Shown piece by piece: positions 12,426 through 25,350 of a DNA stretch of 64,000 nucleotides. The notes under the pieces were generated by a model. That model had not been told where the DNA came from. It was given only the letters and a program-made list of their open reading frames with translations, and ran no database searches. This DNA comes from Clitoria ternatea (lineage: Eukaryota > Streptophyta > Magnoliopsida > Fabales > Fabaceae), in assembly GCA_037962975.1 (NCBI GenBank), contig CM075675.1, positions 1,560,001 to 1,624,000 of the forward strand. Reading direction: 5' to 3'. Each line of letters opens with the position of its first letter. Positions within the stretch are counted from its first letter, which is position 1. The position numbers were made by a program, and so were the translations under genes.

Positions 12426-15400
12426 ATGGTATTCTTTATCACCTACTACCGTGAAAGATCAGAGTGAAAAGTGAAGACCTCAATCGTACCTAATTTTCAA
12501 GTAATCCCTTATAATGTAAGTTGTTAGAACCAAGTCTGAATACAACTTACAAGATGTTAGAAACTGCTATAGCCTAAGAAAATGTGTTTGGAAGGTTGCA
12601 ACAACGTGAGTCTCAATACACAAGTATACCATCAGAGTTATAGTGGGAATTTACCATAGATATCTCTAAAAAGCTGAAATTGTTTAACAACATCACTAAG
12701 TTGGTTTGAGACAAAATATCCAACTTTTAATATTTACTTTTCCAAGATTTATGAGGTTAAGTAGGTAATATCTCATTGGGAAAGTTCTCATTATGAGGTT
12801 ATTAAGAGTATGGCAGCAAAGATAAAGGACAAGTTTAATAATTATTGGAGTGTTATTCACCAAATAATTAGGGGATGTTTAATGCCCTCGGTTAACTAGG
12901 ACAATTATTCACACTAGATTTGCTCTACTTAATTAACGTGTTACTTAGTTTGTGTAAAGATTTTTTTTGTGTACAAGGAGAACATAATGGATCAAAACAT
13001 TGCCATATAAATCAAATAGTTGCATGGTTTTCAATAGTACAAACATACTCTGAAAGGGAAGAAGGGCACGTAGGGTCCCACAAATACATATTTTAACAAA
13101 ACATCCCACACATAAAACTTACAAAGGATAAAATCCTATCCCTAATCTTCATCGGAGGAGGAAGAGGTCTTGAAACTATCATTACTAGTTGGCTTAGAAC
13201 TTCCATGGTTCTTGCAACGATACTCCCATTATGCGGCTCAGATCAGATCTTTTCCTACGGGGATCACCTCAACGAACTCCCTGAGCTCATCACGAATGAA
13301 ACAATGATACACATACCGGAGGAAGCTATAAGAACGATCATGCTTAGCTCTGGCAATGAGATGTCTTCTTTTTCTTCTTCTTCTTCTCTTCCTCCTTCTC
13401 CTCCTCAAGATCCTCCTTTCTAGTCTCTACCACAGCCTCTCCTACTTCCATGTTTTTTGGTGCCTTCTCATCCATGGGCTCATACTTAGGAGTAGGAGAA
13501 CGGGTCCTTGCCCTTTGGCATGAGTGGCTCTAACTCCGGGTAGAAACTCAGCTTTCCCGACAAAAATGGGAGGTCATCTTATAACAAATGCTCATAATCT
13601 TCTAACTAGAACGCCCAAGATGGATCTCTGTAACGTTGTCCAGAACTTTCTACTACTCTAATATTCTTGTTGAAAGGAGGTAATTCTGTCGGTGGCTCGT
13701 TAGGTTGCACATCTATCTCTCGGGAAGCTGGGAGGAATTCAACGGGGACTTCTTCCTTGATGGTGGGTGGTCTTCCCTTAAGCGTTGTTGAAGTGTTAAC
13801 CTTACGAGTTCTTGAGAGCATTCCCCTATAATAACCTTTCTCTTTGAACTCGTATTCGCCATTCTAAAGAAACCACAAAGCAAAGAAACCATAGACAAGA
13901 CGAGTGAGTATATCTCACTCCAACCTTACTAGTTGTACATATAAGGGTGCCTAACGATTCACACAATCCCTATTGCACAACCTACTATCCATCACTACTG
14001 TATACTAACATTCAATCACTATTTTATCATCACTAAGCTAGCATCATAACATAACCAATACATAATCATTGTCACACCATAAGTAATTCAATTCCCTAAT
14101 GCAAATTAATATACGATACTCATCATATTACTCAGTATTCACACACAAGACATAGTCACAAGTCATAATGAGGTTAGTCACTTAGTTTGCTATGCATGAG
14201 TCAGGTATCTTATGATTTTCTCATTACTTAACATTTCATGATGCAAATAGGGCCCATAAAATATCAATCTCATCATAATCACCCTGTCACAATACGTCTA
14301 TTGGGCGACATATTTTATACTAGAGCAACCAGAGTACACCAAATTCTCGTACAACAATTAGGTAAGGGACACGCATGTCCAACATCACATGGATCCATGA
14401 CCATCTTAACCATTCATAATCATATTCACAATGGAACTGGCTCTCCAAGGTCTCAAAAACACTCATCTTCAGTCGAAGTACGACAGGCTTGCCACAGACT
14501 GTCCAGCCTCGGTTGCTATGTCGAGCCATTAAGGGACCTGACCCGTTCGTACTCCCAAGATCCTTACTTCCATGGGATAGGATGAACATGTTCTCCAATA
14601 TACCCTTCATTGTTGCTCTAGTTTCCAATCACAAATCTATGCATATGATGCATATGTAATGTAGCATTTTACTCTTTTCTCTTTTAACTTCTTGTCAGGC
14701 GGGATTCTTACATGTAGTGCCATTTGTCCATAACGCTTTGGGTAAATACAAAGCATAACTAAACTTATTACTTATTCCCAATATTAGTCCACCGGGGTCT
14801 TATATAGAAAGTCTTAAATGATGCATTGGTTATCTCAAAACACTAAGCTTAATTCTAGAAAATAATACTTAGTAAGAACATAACGATAGCATCATGAAGA
14901 GTAATGGTATTTAATAAGAAGGACTTTCTCTAAATAATTAAAGAAGTAAAAGCTTTACTATAGTTGAGAAAAATACAAAAGAAATGGTTATTTTGCTAAC
15001 GTAACAGCATTCGACTTGATTTACAAAAGGAATCTTTCCATGCAGCTCGAACACTTAACGTAATTGTCTTATAGGAAAGCTCGAATAATATTTTTGGGGT
15101 CACAAAAATCCTTAACAACAATGGTTCCTTGGCCTAATATTCTCCGGAGAAAATAGATGCTTAAAAAAGCTTCACTTGAATAATTGTTAGCATCTTGAAG
15201 ACATTAAAGATATAGTTATCTACACATTCATGTTTAACTTTAGTTCAAATCTGTCTTGATGTTAGATGGATTGGTATTTCTCGTTAATGTATTTTGCATA
15301 ACTTCATTTAGTGCATGCTTCTTTTCTTTAACTTCTACTTTCAATATTTTCCTTAAACAAAAATTTTAGAGGAATATAACAATTAGTTACAAATAGATGT

Positions 15401-15962
15401 AGTTCTGTTTTGTGATTTTTCCATAACTGATAAAGCATTTGGTAACCTTTTTCGGTTTCGAATATTTAATTAATGCAACTTCAATTAAAATCATTAAATT
15501 CCTAACTTGAAATCTTTTGACAAGTTTCCTGATCTCATGTTTAACATGATTAACCATCAAATTGGAAACCTTCAGGCTTAGTTATAAAGGATAAAATTAA
15601 AAAAGTAAAAAATTGGTTATAAAAACAAAAACATTAATTATATTTATAAATTTTTGTTTTTTTCTTTTTTAACTAGAAAAATTTTAAAAAAAAACACTCT
15701 AAGATATGTCCACATTCAAACAATAAAATATACCTTATTTAACAGTACGCGGTTACGCAATTAAAAAAAAATCCCATAATTAGTTATTTAAATATTATAT
15801 ATATGTGATTTTTATAAATAATTAAATTCTTTAAACATATAATTAAAGGTTTGAATTTTATCTTATATGGAAAAGACTATTTTTAAAAAGATAAATGGTT
15901 CCCTTTATTTATTTATATATATATATATATTTATTTATTTATTTATCGACGCGTGATTCCCT
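12426..15962. other. Decayed mobile-element-like region
   Basis: No intact gene is visible. On the minus strand, 13,430-13,870 reads as broken protein-like stretches (for example RPPTIKEEVPVEFLPASRE) across several frames. 13370-13412 is a TTC/TCC-rich run. The segment 14,240-14,640 is more GC-balanced than its surroundings. This pattern fits an old transposable element, but I recognise no transposase, gag or pol motif. Confidence 0.3.
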
Positions 15963-15965
15963 TTA

Positions 15966-16388
15966 GGTGGTGTTTGGTGTGAGAGATCTTTTTAAGTGAA
16001 ATTCCCGGGAATGTGTTTCCGGGAATGCGTTTCCTGGGTAACTTATTTCCCATGTTTGGTATTAAAAAAACTTACTCGTGAATCTTTTTAGTTTCTCTCA
16101 TTCCCATGTTTGATATTAAAAAAACTTACCTGAGAATCTTTTTATTTTATGAGGATTTGGGAAGAAAATAAGGGTATTTTTGTCCTAAAATCTTTTATTC
16201 CTGGGAATGTATAGGATACCTACCTGTTAAAATGGGAAAATGAAGTTTTTAATTCCTTCATAATTAAGTTTCCTGGGAATCTCACATTCTTGGGAATATT
16301 TTTTTTATCACATACCAAACATGGATAAGGAAATATTTGAAGTAGTATTCCAAGGAAAGTTCAAAGATCCCTCATACCAAACACCACC
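15966..16388. mobile_element. Tourist-like (PIF/Harbinger) MITE
   Basis: This 423-bp element has long inverted ends: GGTGGTGTTTGGTGTGAGAG on the left and the complement of GGTGGTGTTTGGTATGAGGG on the right. It is flanked by the trinucleotide TTA at 15963-15965 and 16389-16391. The interior has no transposase; one internal 61-codon frame is accidental. The TTA target duplication is the hallmark of this superfamily. Confidence 0.88.
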
Positions 16389-16391
16389 TTA

Positions 16392-19300
16392 CGGCTTTAC
16401 GAGTAAGAATTTTATTTTGATTTTGAAAAGAAGAAAAGAAATTGAATTTAGCATAAATAAAGAAGAGAAAAGAGTGAGGGGATGTAATAATTTAAGCACA
16501 AATTAAAAGGCGGCATAATAGGAGTGAAATGGATAACACTGTGCGAGACTTTTTTTAATTTAAAAAATCCAATGAATTTTAATAAAAATAAAATTAAATT
16601 CAATAGATTAAAATTATGATGGATTCATCTAATAAATAAATAAGATCCAATATATTAAATTTATTATATTTTTGTTTTATAAATGAATGGATTAGATAAA
16701 TTATATGTGAATGAATTAAATACTTAAAAATAAATAGATAGAATTAACACCGGAATTAGATATGCTGGTAACTTGAGAGTTGAAAATTATCATCAATTAA
16801 TATTCTCAAATGAAATAGAACCTTTTTGGTTTGTCATGTTTATCTCACATGTTTGTGAAGGGTTAATTGCAGAAATTTCCATGTATTTCTAGGGATGGAT
16901 TCCAAGATAAAATTTGGTTTGAGGATGTCATGTTAAGACAACTAGGTTGTATTAAGGTTTTCAGCAGGTTAATTATGAGACAATCTGACATTGGTTTGGA
17001 ATCTGCTGTGGATTTTCTTTTTTCATTTCATGCATAGTATTAGCTCTATCATGCTCTTCGTTCATTTGGAAACTTTGTTATGATAGCTTACTAGTTTCCA
17101 ACATATATATTAAGCACTTTTTTAAAAAAAGAACAACTCTTCTTACGGAGAGACCTACGAACAATGGGAAATTGGCCAATGTATTCCTCCCATATGACCT
17201 AAAGCTATAAACACATTTGAAGACAATGATTAACCAAACCATAAACACAATATATATTAACCAAGCTATCTGTGACTTCACTAACTACTCCTTATTTTAT
17301 ACATCCAACATTTTAAGACAAACATCACCGGCTAATTTTTTTGGAGTGCAACCAAGTGACCCAGATTCACTCCATTGTTCGACAAAGCATCAATAAAAAA
17401 GAATGCAGTGGTAGAAGGAAACAACCAATAGCCAAGAAGAAAACACATAAAGCTGCAGAAAGACCATATGCATTGTGCAGTGTCCAACTCGTGTGCTAAT
17501 GCCAAACTACAACCCAATACTCTTTAAATTATGGGGCGCGAACCACCTCAAGAAATCTAGTAGTATCACAATGCAAAGACCCAGAGAGCTACACATGATT
17601 TCTTGAAATCTTTCTGTTGAACCAAAACCCAAACATGCAACTTTAAAAGGATATACACACACATTCAAAATGAGAGGAAATACAATACAAGATTTATTTT
17701 TACAAAAAAAAAAAAAGATTTATACATCATGAGAACAAAACAAAAATAACCATTAAAAATAGAACGGGGTCATGTTTAAGTTATTTTTCTCCATCAGTTA
17801 GAGTATACTCAATTTCCCATAAAGGAAATTTCATTCTCATAAAACATAATTTCTTCATTGAAAAACATAATTTCTAATAAAAAAACTATTTTTTTTTCTT
17901 AAAATATGTCCTAAGGTACATGTTAAAACAACTAATTATACCTTGTTAAAATTCTGATTGATATATCCTTATTCAATATATCCATACCATGAATCTTACC
18001 ACATTTATCGTTGTCTTTTCATACATAGTCATATCCTACATGATTAACTAAGATAGATTAGTTAGTCAAGAGTTTGTTAAGTCGATAACTTCTCCTCTAA
18101 TAATTCAATATCAATTATCAATAATCAATCACAACGAATATTATTCTGTTCTACTTCTACCTTTCTCTCCAAATCTCCTCGAGAACGCTGATACCTTACA
18201 TAGTGACAGTTAAACAAATTAAAAACTTGTAAAACTATCAAGACAAATTTTACTAGTAATTATTATATTTATAAAGCAAAAACTCAATATCCAAAGATAC
18301 ATATCATATGGTGCCTGCACTACACGTAGGCATGATGCAAAAGATCCCTCGTCAAATGTAACAAAGATTCCTCATTATTAGACCCCATCAAATGTAGATA
18401 ACAAAAAAATATCCCATATATTGTATAAAGAAAAGAAAAGAAAATATACACAAGAAAATATCCCCCATCAAATGCAACAGAAATAAATATCTCCACCACA
18501 AAGACAGGAAAAGGGCTCTCAATGTCCAACTTGTACCAGATCACACTGCTTGTACAGGCTATCTTCCAACTTCTGACTAAGATCTTTGTTTTTTACAATT
18601 ACACACAAAAATAATGATAAATACATAAATACAGACAGAACAGATTAACACGTTCAATCATCATAGAGAACATAAAAGTAAAACATGGAACTGGCAACAT
18701 AATTCAATTGATATGACTCATTAAACTAAACTAGCCGAAGTCACAGTCAGAGCATTCCCTTTTTTCAGGTAAGGTTGATAAACAGTTATCACTATATTAT
18801 AGAAAATTCAAGAAATAATAATTGCGTATCGGGTCTTCCAACCAGAAATTTATTTTTAATACATCACCAATATATAATGCAATCATCCACCAATTTTTAA
18901 AAAAATGTTAATCATGCAAGCTTCACTAAATTTTGACATCATAATTATCAAAAATACCCTCCTTCAAGCCACAAAAACCAACACCGATTCCTTTCATAAG
19001 TATATGGTATTTCATATAAAACTCATACGAAAGGCATCATTTAATTCTTAATATGCATTCACGTTCTATACCAATGTAATGCATGCAGGCTCAATCCATC
19101 AATCCTAGCAGAGTAAGCTAGTCTCCAGTTCAGTTATAGAAGCTGCTAAACCTTCTGTTGTAAAGATTTGTTGCTGTTAATTGTTCAGTTTAGTGTTGGC
19201 TAAAGTTACCATAGCATCGTTAGAGTTAGCTGCTGTACCAATTTTCTCTAACTATACAGCAGACTCTAGTAGACATAACTCAACATTGATTTCATCACAA

Positions 19301-19944
19301 CTCAACACTGATTACATCAGATATGACAATACAAAGTTCCATATATTTTCTCAGAGATTACTCTGATTTTTACTCTGCTCCTTTTTATCACAATTTCCCA
19401 TACCTTCTCCCTCATGCTCGGATTCTTCTAATTCCATTAGTAAAGTATGTGCCTCTTAAATAGAATCTATACTAATGAAACACAAAACAGGAAACTCCTT
19501 AACTGCTGCTCCGATATACCAATAACACCTAATCTTTAAAGGGAAATCATCTAAACAATAGGATCCTACCATAACATTAATTAATTTGGAATACATTAGG
19601 AATTAAAAATTGTATTTTGATGAATTAGTTTAGAGTTGTATTATATTATACTATGTATTTTGATGAAATTAGATTTCTATTAAGAATAATATCAAAAAAA
19701 CTAATGACCAATCTAATGTAAACCAATTTAAGCACAAGTTTCTTCAATATTACATATTTATCCCATTAAAGCTAACCTAACTCTCATAAAGAAGACAAAA
19801 GCACCAAATCACCAACATTTGACACCAGATTAACCAGTTGAGTATCATGTTAAGAAAAAATTGCACTTACAAGTTACAATGACAAGAAACAGTTTCATTT
19901 GCATACATGCTGAACTGGTCAAAACATGAAATGGAAGTATAAGT
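16392..19944. other. Gene-free AT-rich spacer, ending in the 3' flank of PUMY
   Basis: I see no gene here. The reading frames present are short and lack family features. The right end should include the 3' UTR of the minus-strand pseudouridine glycosidase gene, whose stop codon lies at 19947-19945. Confidence 0.45.
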
Positions 19945-22900
19945 TCACCTTTGACAATTTTCTCGCATATGAGCAAGGGCTACAGCAACTTTAGCTCCAA
20001 TAAGAGCATTATTCTTCACAAGAGCAATGTCTAAATTGTGGTTAAGTCCATTAGATGAAATATTTAATTTGAATATAATGTTTGCATCATATTAGCAATA
20101 GTTATAATAGATTAAAATGTATTATTGAAAAGCTTCAAAAATGGATACTTGCAGCGAGGGAAGCCCCTCCAGTCAGATCGCTTACTCTAGCAAGTAAGAA
20201 AGGAGTCTCGGCAGCTCCCGTTATATTGTGCTCCCTACAGGTGACAATTATTAAATTTAATGTAAACAAAACCAATATTAAATATACGATGAAGACACCA
20301 GTAAACAAGTTAAAGACAAACACATGATGCCATAATGGATAGAGAAAGAAAGGGAACAAGAGTTTACCTAGCTTCTTTAAGGGCTTTTTGAATGGAAGAT
20401 TCAATTATGTGTCCAGAAGTTGAGTGTTCTTGAGGAATAGGAACAGCTATCAAAATTCCAGTTCCAAGCTTGAGTTTGATGCTTGCTTCTGCAACAAGAA
20501 TAAAAATTAAAAACAGATTATACAGATGGTGTGTTAAAAATATAAGTTTAAACTGAAAAGAGAAAAGAGAAAGGTTTTCCTTGCCTATTAAGTGAGCACA
20601 TTCGTCAGGGGTATCTACCCGACAAGAAACCTGGAAATTATGTGATGACAAAACAATAGGTTGTCAATTAAACTCAATTTTTGGTACATTATACTATTTA
20701 CATTCCAATCATGTAAATAAATTCAATTAAAATGCTATCATAATAATGATGGTAAAAATATGGTTGTGAAATTAACAATTCAATCACAAATCAAAAGGCC
20801 TATTTTCAGAATCATGAATTGAAATGTACAGTGAATGGTAATATTCGTGATCAATTATTAAAATAGCAAAAAATACACTTTTCGCATAATGTAACATTAC
20901 TGACCTTAAGATATTAACATTTTCAATTCAAATAATTTGTTATGTAGTGAACAAATTGAAATCTAAACTTCAAAATAAATCAAAGCCATACTGTCAAATA
21001 ACATAATATATCTAAAGATATTAGAATAAACAACATTTCCATTTAACTACAACTCCATTGAAAAGATACTTTAACAGTGCCCCATGCAATGCAACGTAAT
21101 TATTATTTTTTATTTTAATGTGGTCCATTGTACTGCACTCAGACAACACAGCAGCAAAGTGTAATCAAAATTAGAGTCATACATTCAAAATAATGTCTAG
21201 CAGCAATATTTTTACTTAACTAAAAGTCTACTAAAAGGATGCTTCAACAATGGTTCCATGCAACATAAATTTATTTCTTTCTTCTTTTCAACATGACCCC
21301 TTGTACTGCATCGAGCAATAGACAATGCAACAAGAGTAGACAACAGATGAAAAAATCAGTAGCAAAAGAGAACTTCTCGATCACCAAATAGATCCCTCAA
21401 AGATAGATCTATCAAAACAGGCTATTAATAAGTCCCATGGGCCACCCGTATTCATCCACGCTCCATTCTTGAGCTTGAGGGAGTGTGCTGAAAGTCCCAC
21501 ATTCACTAGAAATATGATCAATCAAAAGTATATAAAGTGAAGGGTAATCCTCATCCTATGAGTTAACTTCTAAGATTGAGTTAGGCCTAATACCCAAATT
21601 TAAGATAGGCTAACGGCTTGATGTGGGTAGCTAGCTTTGTCATGCCAGGCCAGGCCAAAAAAGTCAAGCTTAGATTCAAGCTAGAAAAAGAATGATCAAG
21701 TCTGGCCAAAGCCCAATTTTTGCATGCGGGGGCCTCACCAGGTGCAGTCTAAAAACCCGGGAAAATTTGGGCTTGTAATTTTATGTTCAAGCCCGTCAAT
21801 TTTACAGATCGGATTAGGCTAGCCCATCATGCTCGGTCCATTTTTATAGCTTTACTCAAAGATGATGGTCACTAAACAAGTCGTCCATAGATTAATTTGG
21901 CCAGCATAGTAATAAAAAATTGGTCCTTAAAAAATAAGATGAGATGACCACCAACTAGGTCCCTCAAAAGGACTAATTTGGTGGTCATCATCTTTAAGTT
22001 GATGGCCACTTTGTCTTTCGAAAACCAATTTGTCTATATACTCTTTTGAAAAACATGTTGGCTTCATTCCTCTCTTCCATCTACGGACCCTCCTCCTCCA
22101 AACATGGCAAATCTTATTGGTCATCTTCAATGGCATTGGCAAGTAGCAACTTTGGGATTGAGCATGATGGATCCTGGTTTGCACAGTGAATAGTGATCAC
22201 GGAATTGTGCAGAACCTGCCATGCTGCTGGTTCATGGTAGCTTGAGATGGGAAATGGTTATAGAGGAGGTTTAAGCTAAAAAAGTTATAATATTTTCAAT
22301 TAATCTTTATTTTTTAAGCTAAGTCTGGGTGAAACACTACTTGAATAAGAACTTAATTGAGTCATTTACCAAAACACGCCCACATAAAGGATTCAGCATG
22401 CTTGGAGGGCCTTTGGAAAACCCAAATTAATATTTAATATACCTTGCAGCCACTTGATTCTGTGAAAAATGCAGGAAACTCATTGGTCTTGTAAGCAGCA
22501 ACACAAACTCCCTGTGTTTCCTATTCAAGATAAAAACATATAATAAAAGTTCCAACACATAAGTGCTTCAATGATATCAACAGATAATTAAATGGGTACC
22601 AGATATTCAAGGGTCCTTGGAATATCTAATATTGATTTTACACCAGCACATATAACTGCTACTGGTGTTCTCCCAAGCTCAGTGAGATCAGAAGATATGT
22701 CCATAGCTGCCCAGAAAAGAAAAGAAAAGAAAAAAGATGCTCAATGAGATAGTATTTGTAGAGACTCCAACAATATAAATAAGGAAAAACAACTTTAGTT
22801 CTTAAAATTTGCAGAGGGCAAAAAGAAATTGTATTTTCCACAATGTGACTAAACTGCTCCATTAAAAGAGCAGTTCTGCAGATTGTATAACACAAGCATT

Positions 22901-25350
22901 CCCATCTTAAGCCCATAAAATTCCCACTAAGTGTTTTAAAGTTTCTTTCATGGATCTTCCATGACAACAATAACATGTAAGACTTGCACTCGCTGATTCA
23001 TTTGGTCCCAGAATTTTAGACCAAAATATGTTGCACGATTGCGTCTTACAAGATTTGTCAGTATCTTTTATGAGAACTAAATCATTCCATTAGTAAGATG
23101 TAGGACGTTAACGTACTATGTTCCCCATGTCTGTGCACTCCCCCAATGCCCCCAGTCACGAAGACAGGAATATGAACCTGCAGAAAATTCAAAAATATAG
23201 ACAGTGTAACCAAACTGGCATGCTGCAAGGACAGGTTATGAAATAGAGACTCTATATCAGAAAAACACCATGGAAGCAAAAAACATTGTTGCAGAAACAG
23301 TAGTCGCACCATTGCCACCACGAGCCACCTAAAAATTTCATGTTAGTAATAGTATGCAAAACCATAGTGAAAGACTAAAAGAATCCATGAAGGGGCACCA
23401 TGGTTATGGGTGAAAGCGCACTGTTGCATGAATATAGAAACTCACTCCTGAGTTCTGAGAGTTATTTTGATGTTTGCAGTATAACATTTAAAAACACAAA
23501 AAAAAAGGCTAAATGTTGATTGCACATAATGACCAACAGAAAATTTGATAACCTCTCAAGAAAAGTTTAGCTCATTAAAAGTACAAAATTAGTCTAGTCT
23601 CAGAGGCTTGCAAGTTACAAGAACCTAATGTATTTGTTGAATGCAATTTATCAGCCATAAGACCATCAAGATGATAATGAAGACTTCAATTGCTATCGCC
23701 GTTAAAACTTGCATCACTGAAGGCATGTATGAGTAAGTATAACTAAATAAACTACTCCATCATAAAGCCAGAAATGATATTTTCAATCATTTACTTTACT
23801 TTTTGAACTATAAGCTGGTTTAGTTTTATTTCAGCAATAATATTAGATCCCTCATGATAAGTCTGAAAATCTTCTGTCATTTTTTTAAATAAATAGTATA
23901 TAACAAGTCTCTTATGACAGCATGTCTAAGCACATTTTGTCCAATTATGTAACATGAACAAGAAGTACATGTTTTTCACTTTTTTAGGCTGAAAGATGGC
24001 TTGATGGAGGGGATGGAGGCAGCTTAAACTTCCAAGGAATTCTTGCAAGCTATATATAATACTTGCTAAGAATTCTTGGACTATAAAATATTTGTGCTAT
24101 AATTGATTTTCTACTTTTCTTTTTGTAAGGTTACTACAGATATCCATTATACTGACATATACAATCATACATACATAAATATGGTGTTAGTAAGTACTAA
24201 TGCCAAAAAACACTCACAACATGGGCAATGTCCCTTCGAGCTGTTTTTTGAGCTTTGGTTCCCAAGGTAGCTAGCCTTTCAAGTTCTTCCATACTTAGAC
24301 CTATGCACATAAAATAAACAACCCAAGAAAATTAGTCCAATTAGAAGGAGGGGAAAAGATACAATAAAACATATGGTGCTATCATTATAGCAGCAAAGCC
24401 AAAATGGGATGACAAACTCATGGGCCAATCTTTCCAACTTTGTGAACAAATCACATGAATAAACCAAATGACAGTCATTTTAGTTCTTTGAATTATCAAA
24501 TGAGGGTCATTTTAGTTCTCTGAGTCACAAAACAACAACCATTTTAGTCCCTAAAAGTACAATTAATAATTCCAGGGACTAAAATAACATTTTTCTAATT
24601 CGGGGGATTATATTGACCCGTACTTGTAATTTTAGGGACTACTTAGATGCATTACTCCATTTCAAACAGAACAGATTTCAATAAACAACACAAAAAGGAA
24701 TTTCGCACGTAGTTCAGTCAAGTGCAAGCAGTCCATCATTGTTGTTATAGCAAAATCACCTGTGCTTGCAACTTGCAAGTGAATGACAAAACAGGAAACA
24801 GTAATGGAATGCAATGCATAGAGGCGAGGAAGATGAGAATAAAGACCTACACAAGGCGTGCCATCTAAAATTGCAATGGTTGCGGGAACTGCACCGTTCT
24901 CTCTCACAATACCTTCTACCTGTTTTGCGGTTTCCAGATTCTGAGGATACGGCATCCCTACAAGAGAATAATAACAGTCAAAAAACTAAGATTCTTTGAA
25001 AACTGATGATTGAACCTAGAGATACTAAAGATTTGAAATAATAAACAAAAAAAAAAGGAATGTGAATAATAATTGGATATAGGAAAGAGAACCATGTGAA
25101 ATGATGGTGGATTCGAGAGCAACAACTGGACGGCCGTGTGATAATGCTTGAGAAACCTCTGGAGCTAACTTCACTTTGAGTTCCGCACCCTAATAATAGT
25201 TACAAATTTCATTCACACATTGCATATGAAGAGAATGTAATAATAATAATGCTTAACGCAAATGAATGAATTGAATACCTTGTTGCTCGTTTGGGCGAAA
25301 TGCAAGTGTCGTTGAAGATTGGCTAGTCGCGAGGCAGCGGAAGACGCCAT
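19945..25350 (-). CDS. PUMY: Pseudouridine-5'-phosphate glycosidase, peroxisomal (PUMY/PsuG family)
   Basis: This enzyme splits pseudouridine 5'-phosphate into uracil and ribose 5-phosphate, the second step of pseudouridine breakdown from RNA turnover. Twelve exons join into 335 aa: 25279-25350, 25093-25189, 24847-24957, 24218-24300, 23269-23328, 23117-23177, 22600-22706, 22443-22520, 20585-20630, 20368-20488, 20149-20234 and 19945-20030. Family motifs are LESTIISHGMPYPQN, NGATTVSATMFFASM, FVTGGIGGVHRHGEH, CAGVKSILD and ETPFLLARV. Compared from memory with E. coli PsuG, Glu50, Asp168, Lys185 (Schiff-base lysine) and Asn308 fit the active site. Residues 8-16 read RLANLQRHL, a perfect RLx5HL PTS2 signal, as expected for the peroxisomal plant enzyme. 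The intron after exon 9 starts with GC instead of GT. The gene looks complete and active. The partner kinase (PUKI) is not in the window. Confidence 0.95.
21480..21640. repeat. Solo or broken LTR of a TRIM family in PUMY intron 8
   Basis: The stretch with AAGTCCCACATTCACTAGAA and CCTATGAGTTAACTTCTAAG resembles the short LTRs of the TRIM at 30395-30746. Only one LTR is seen. The following 21,640-21,850, rich in GGCCAGGCC- and GCCCAA-like words, looks like further repeat sequence. Confidence 0.45.

Noticed and set aside
13205..13423. Ser/Pro-rich small protein
   Set aside because: Its C-terminal half is a TTC/TCC simple-sequence run, and the region looks like decayed repeat.
16321..16506. Small gene of 61 codons
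   Set aside because: It straddles the right end of the Tourist-like MITE and has no start context or family features.
18541..18600. Additional 3' coding exon of PUMY
   Set aside because: The frame of exon 12 reaches a TGA at 19947-19945 directly after the conserved C-terminus, so no further exon is needed.
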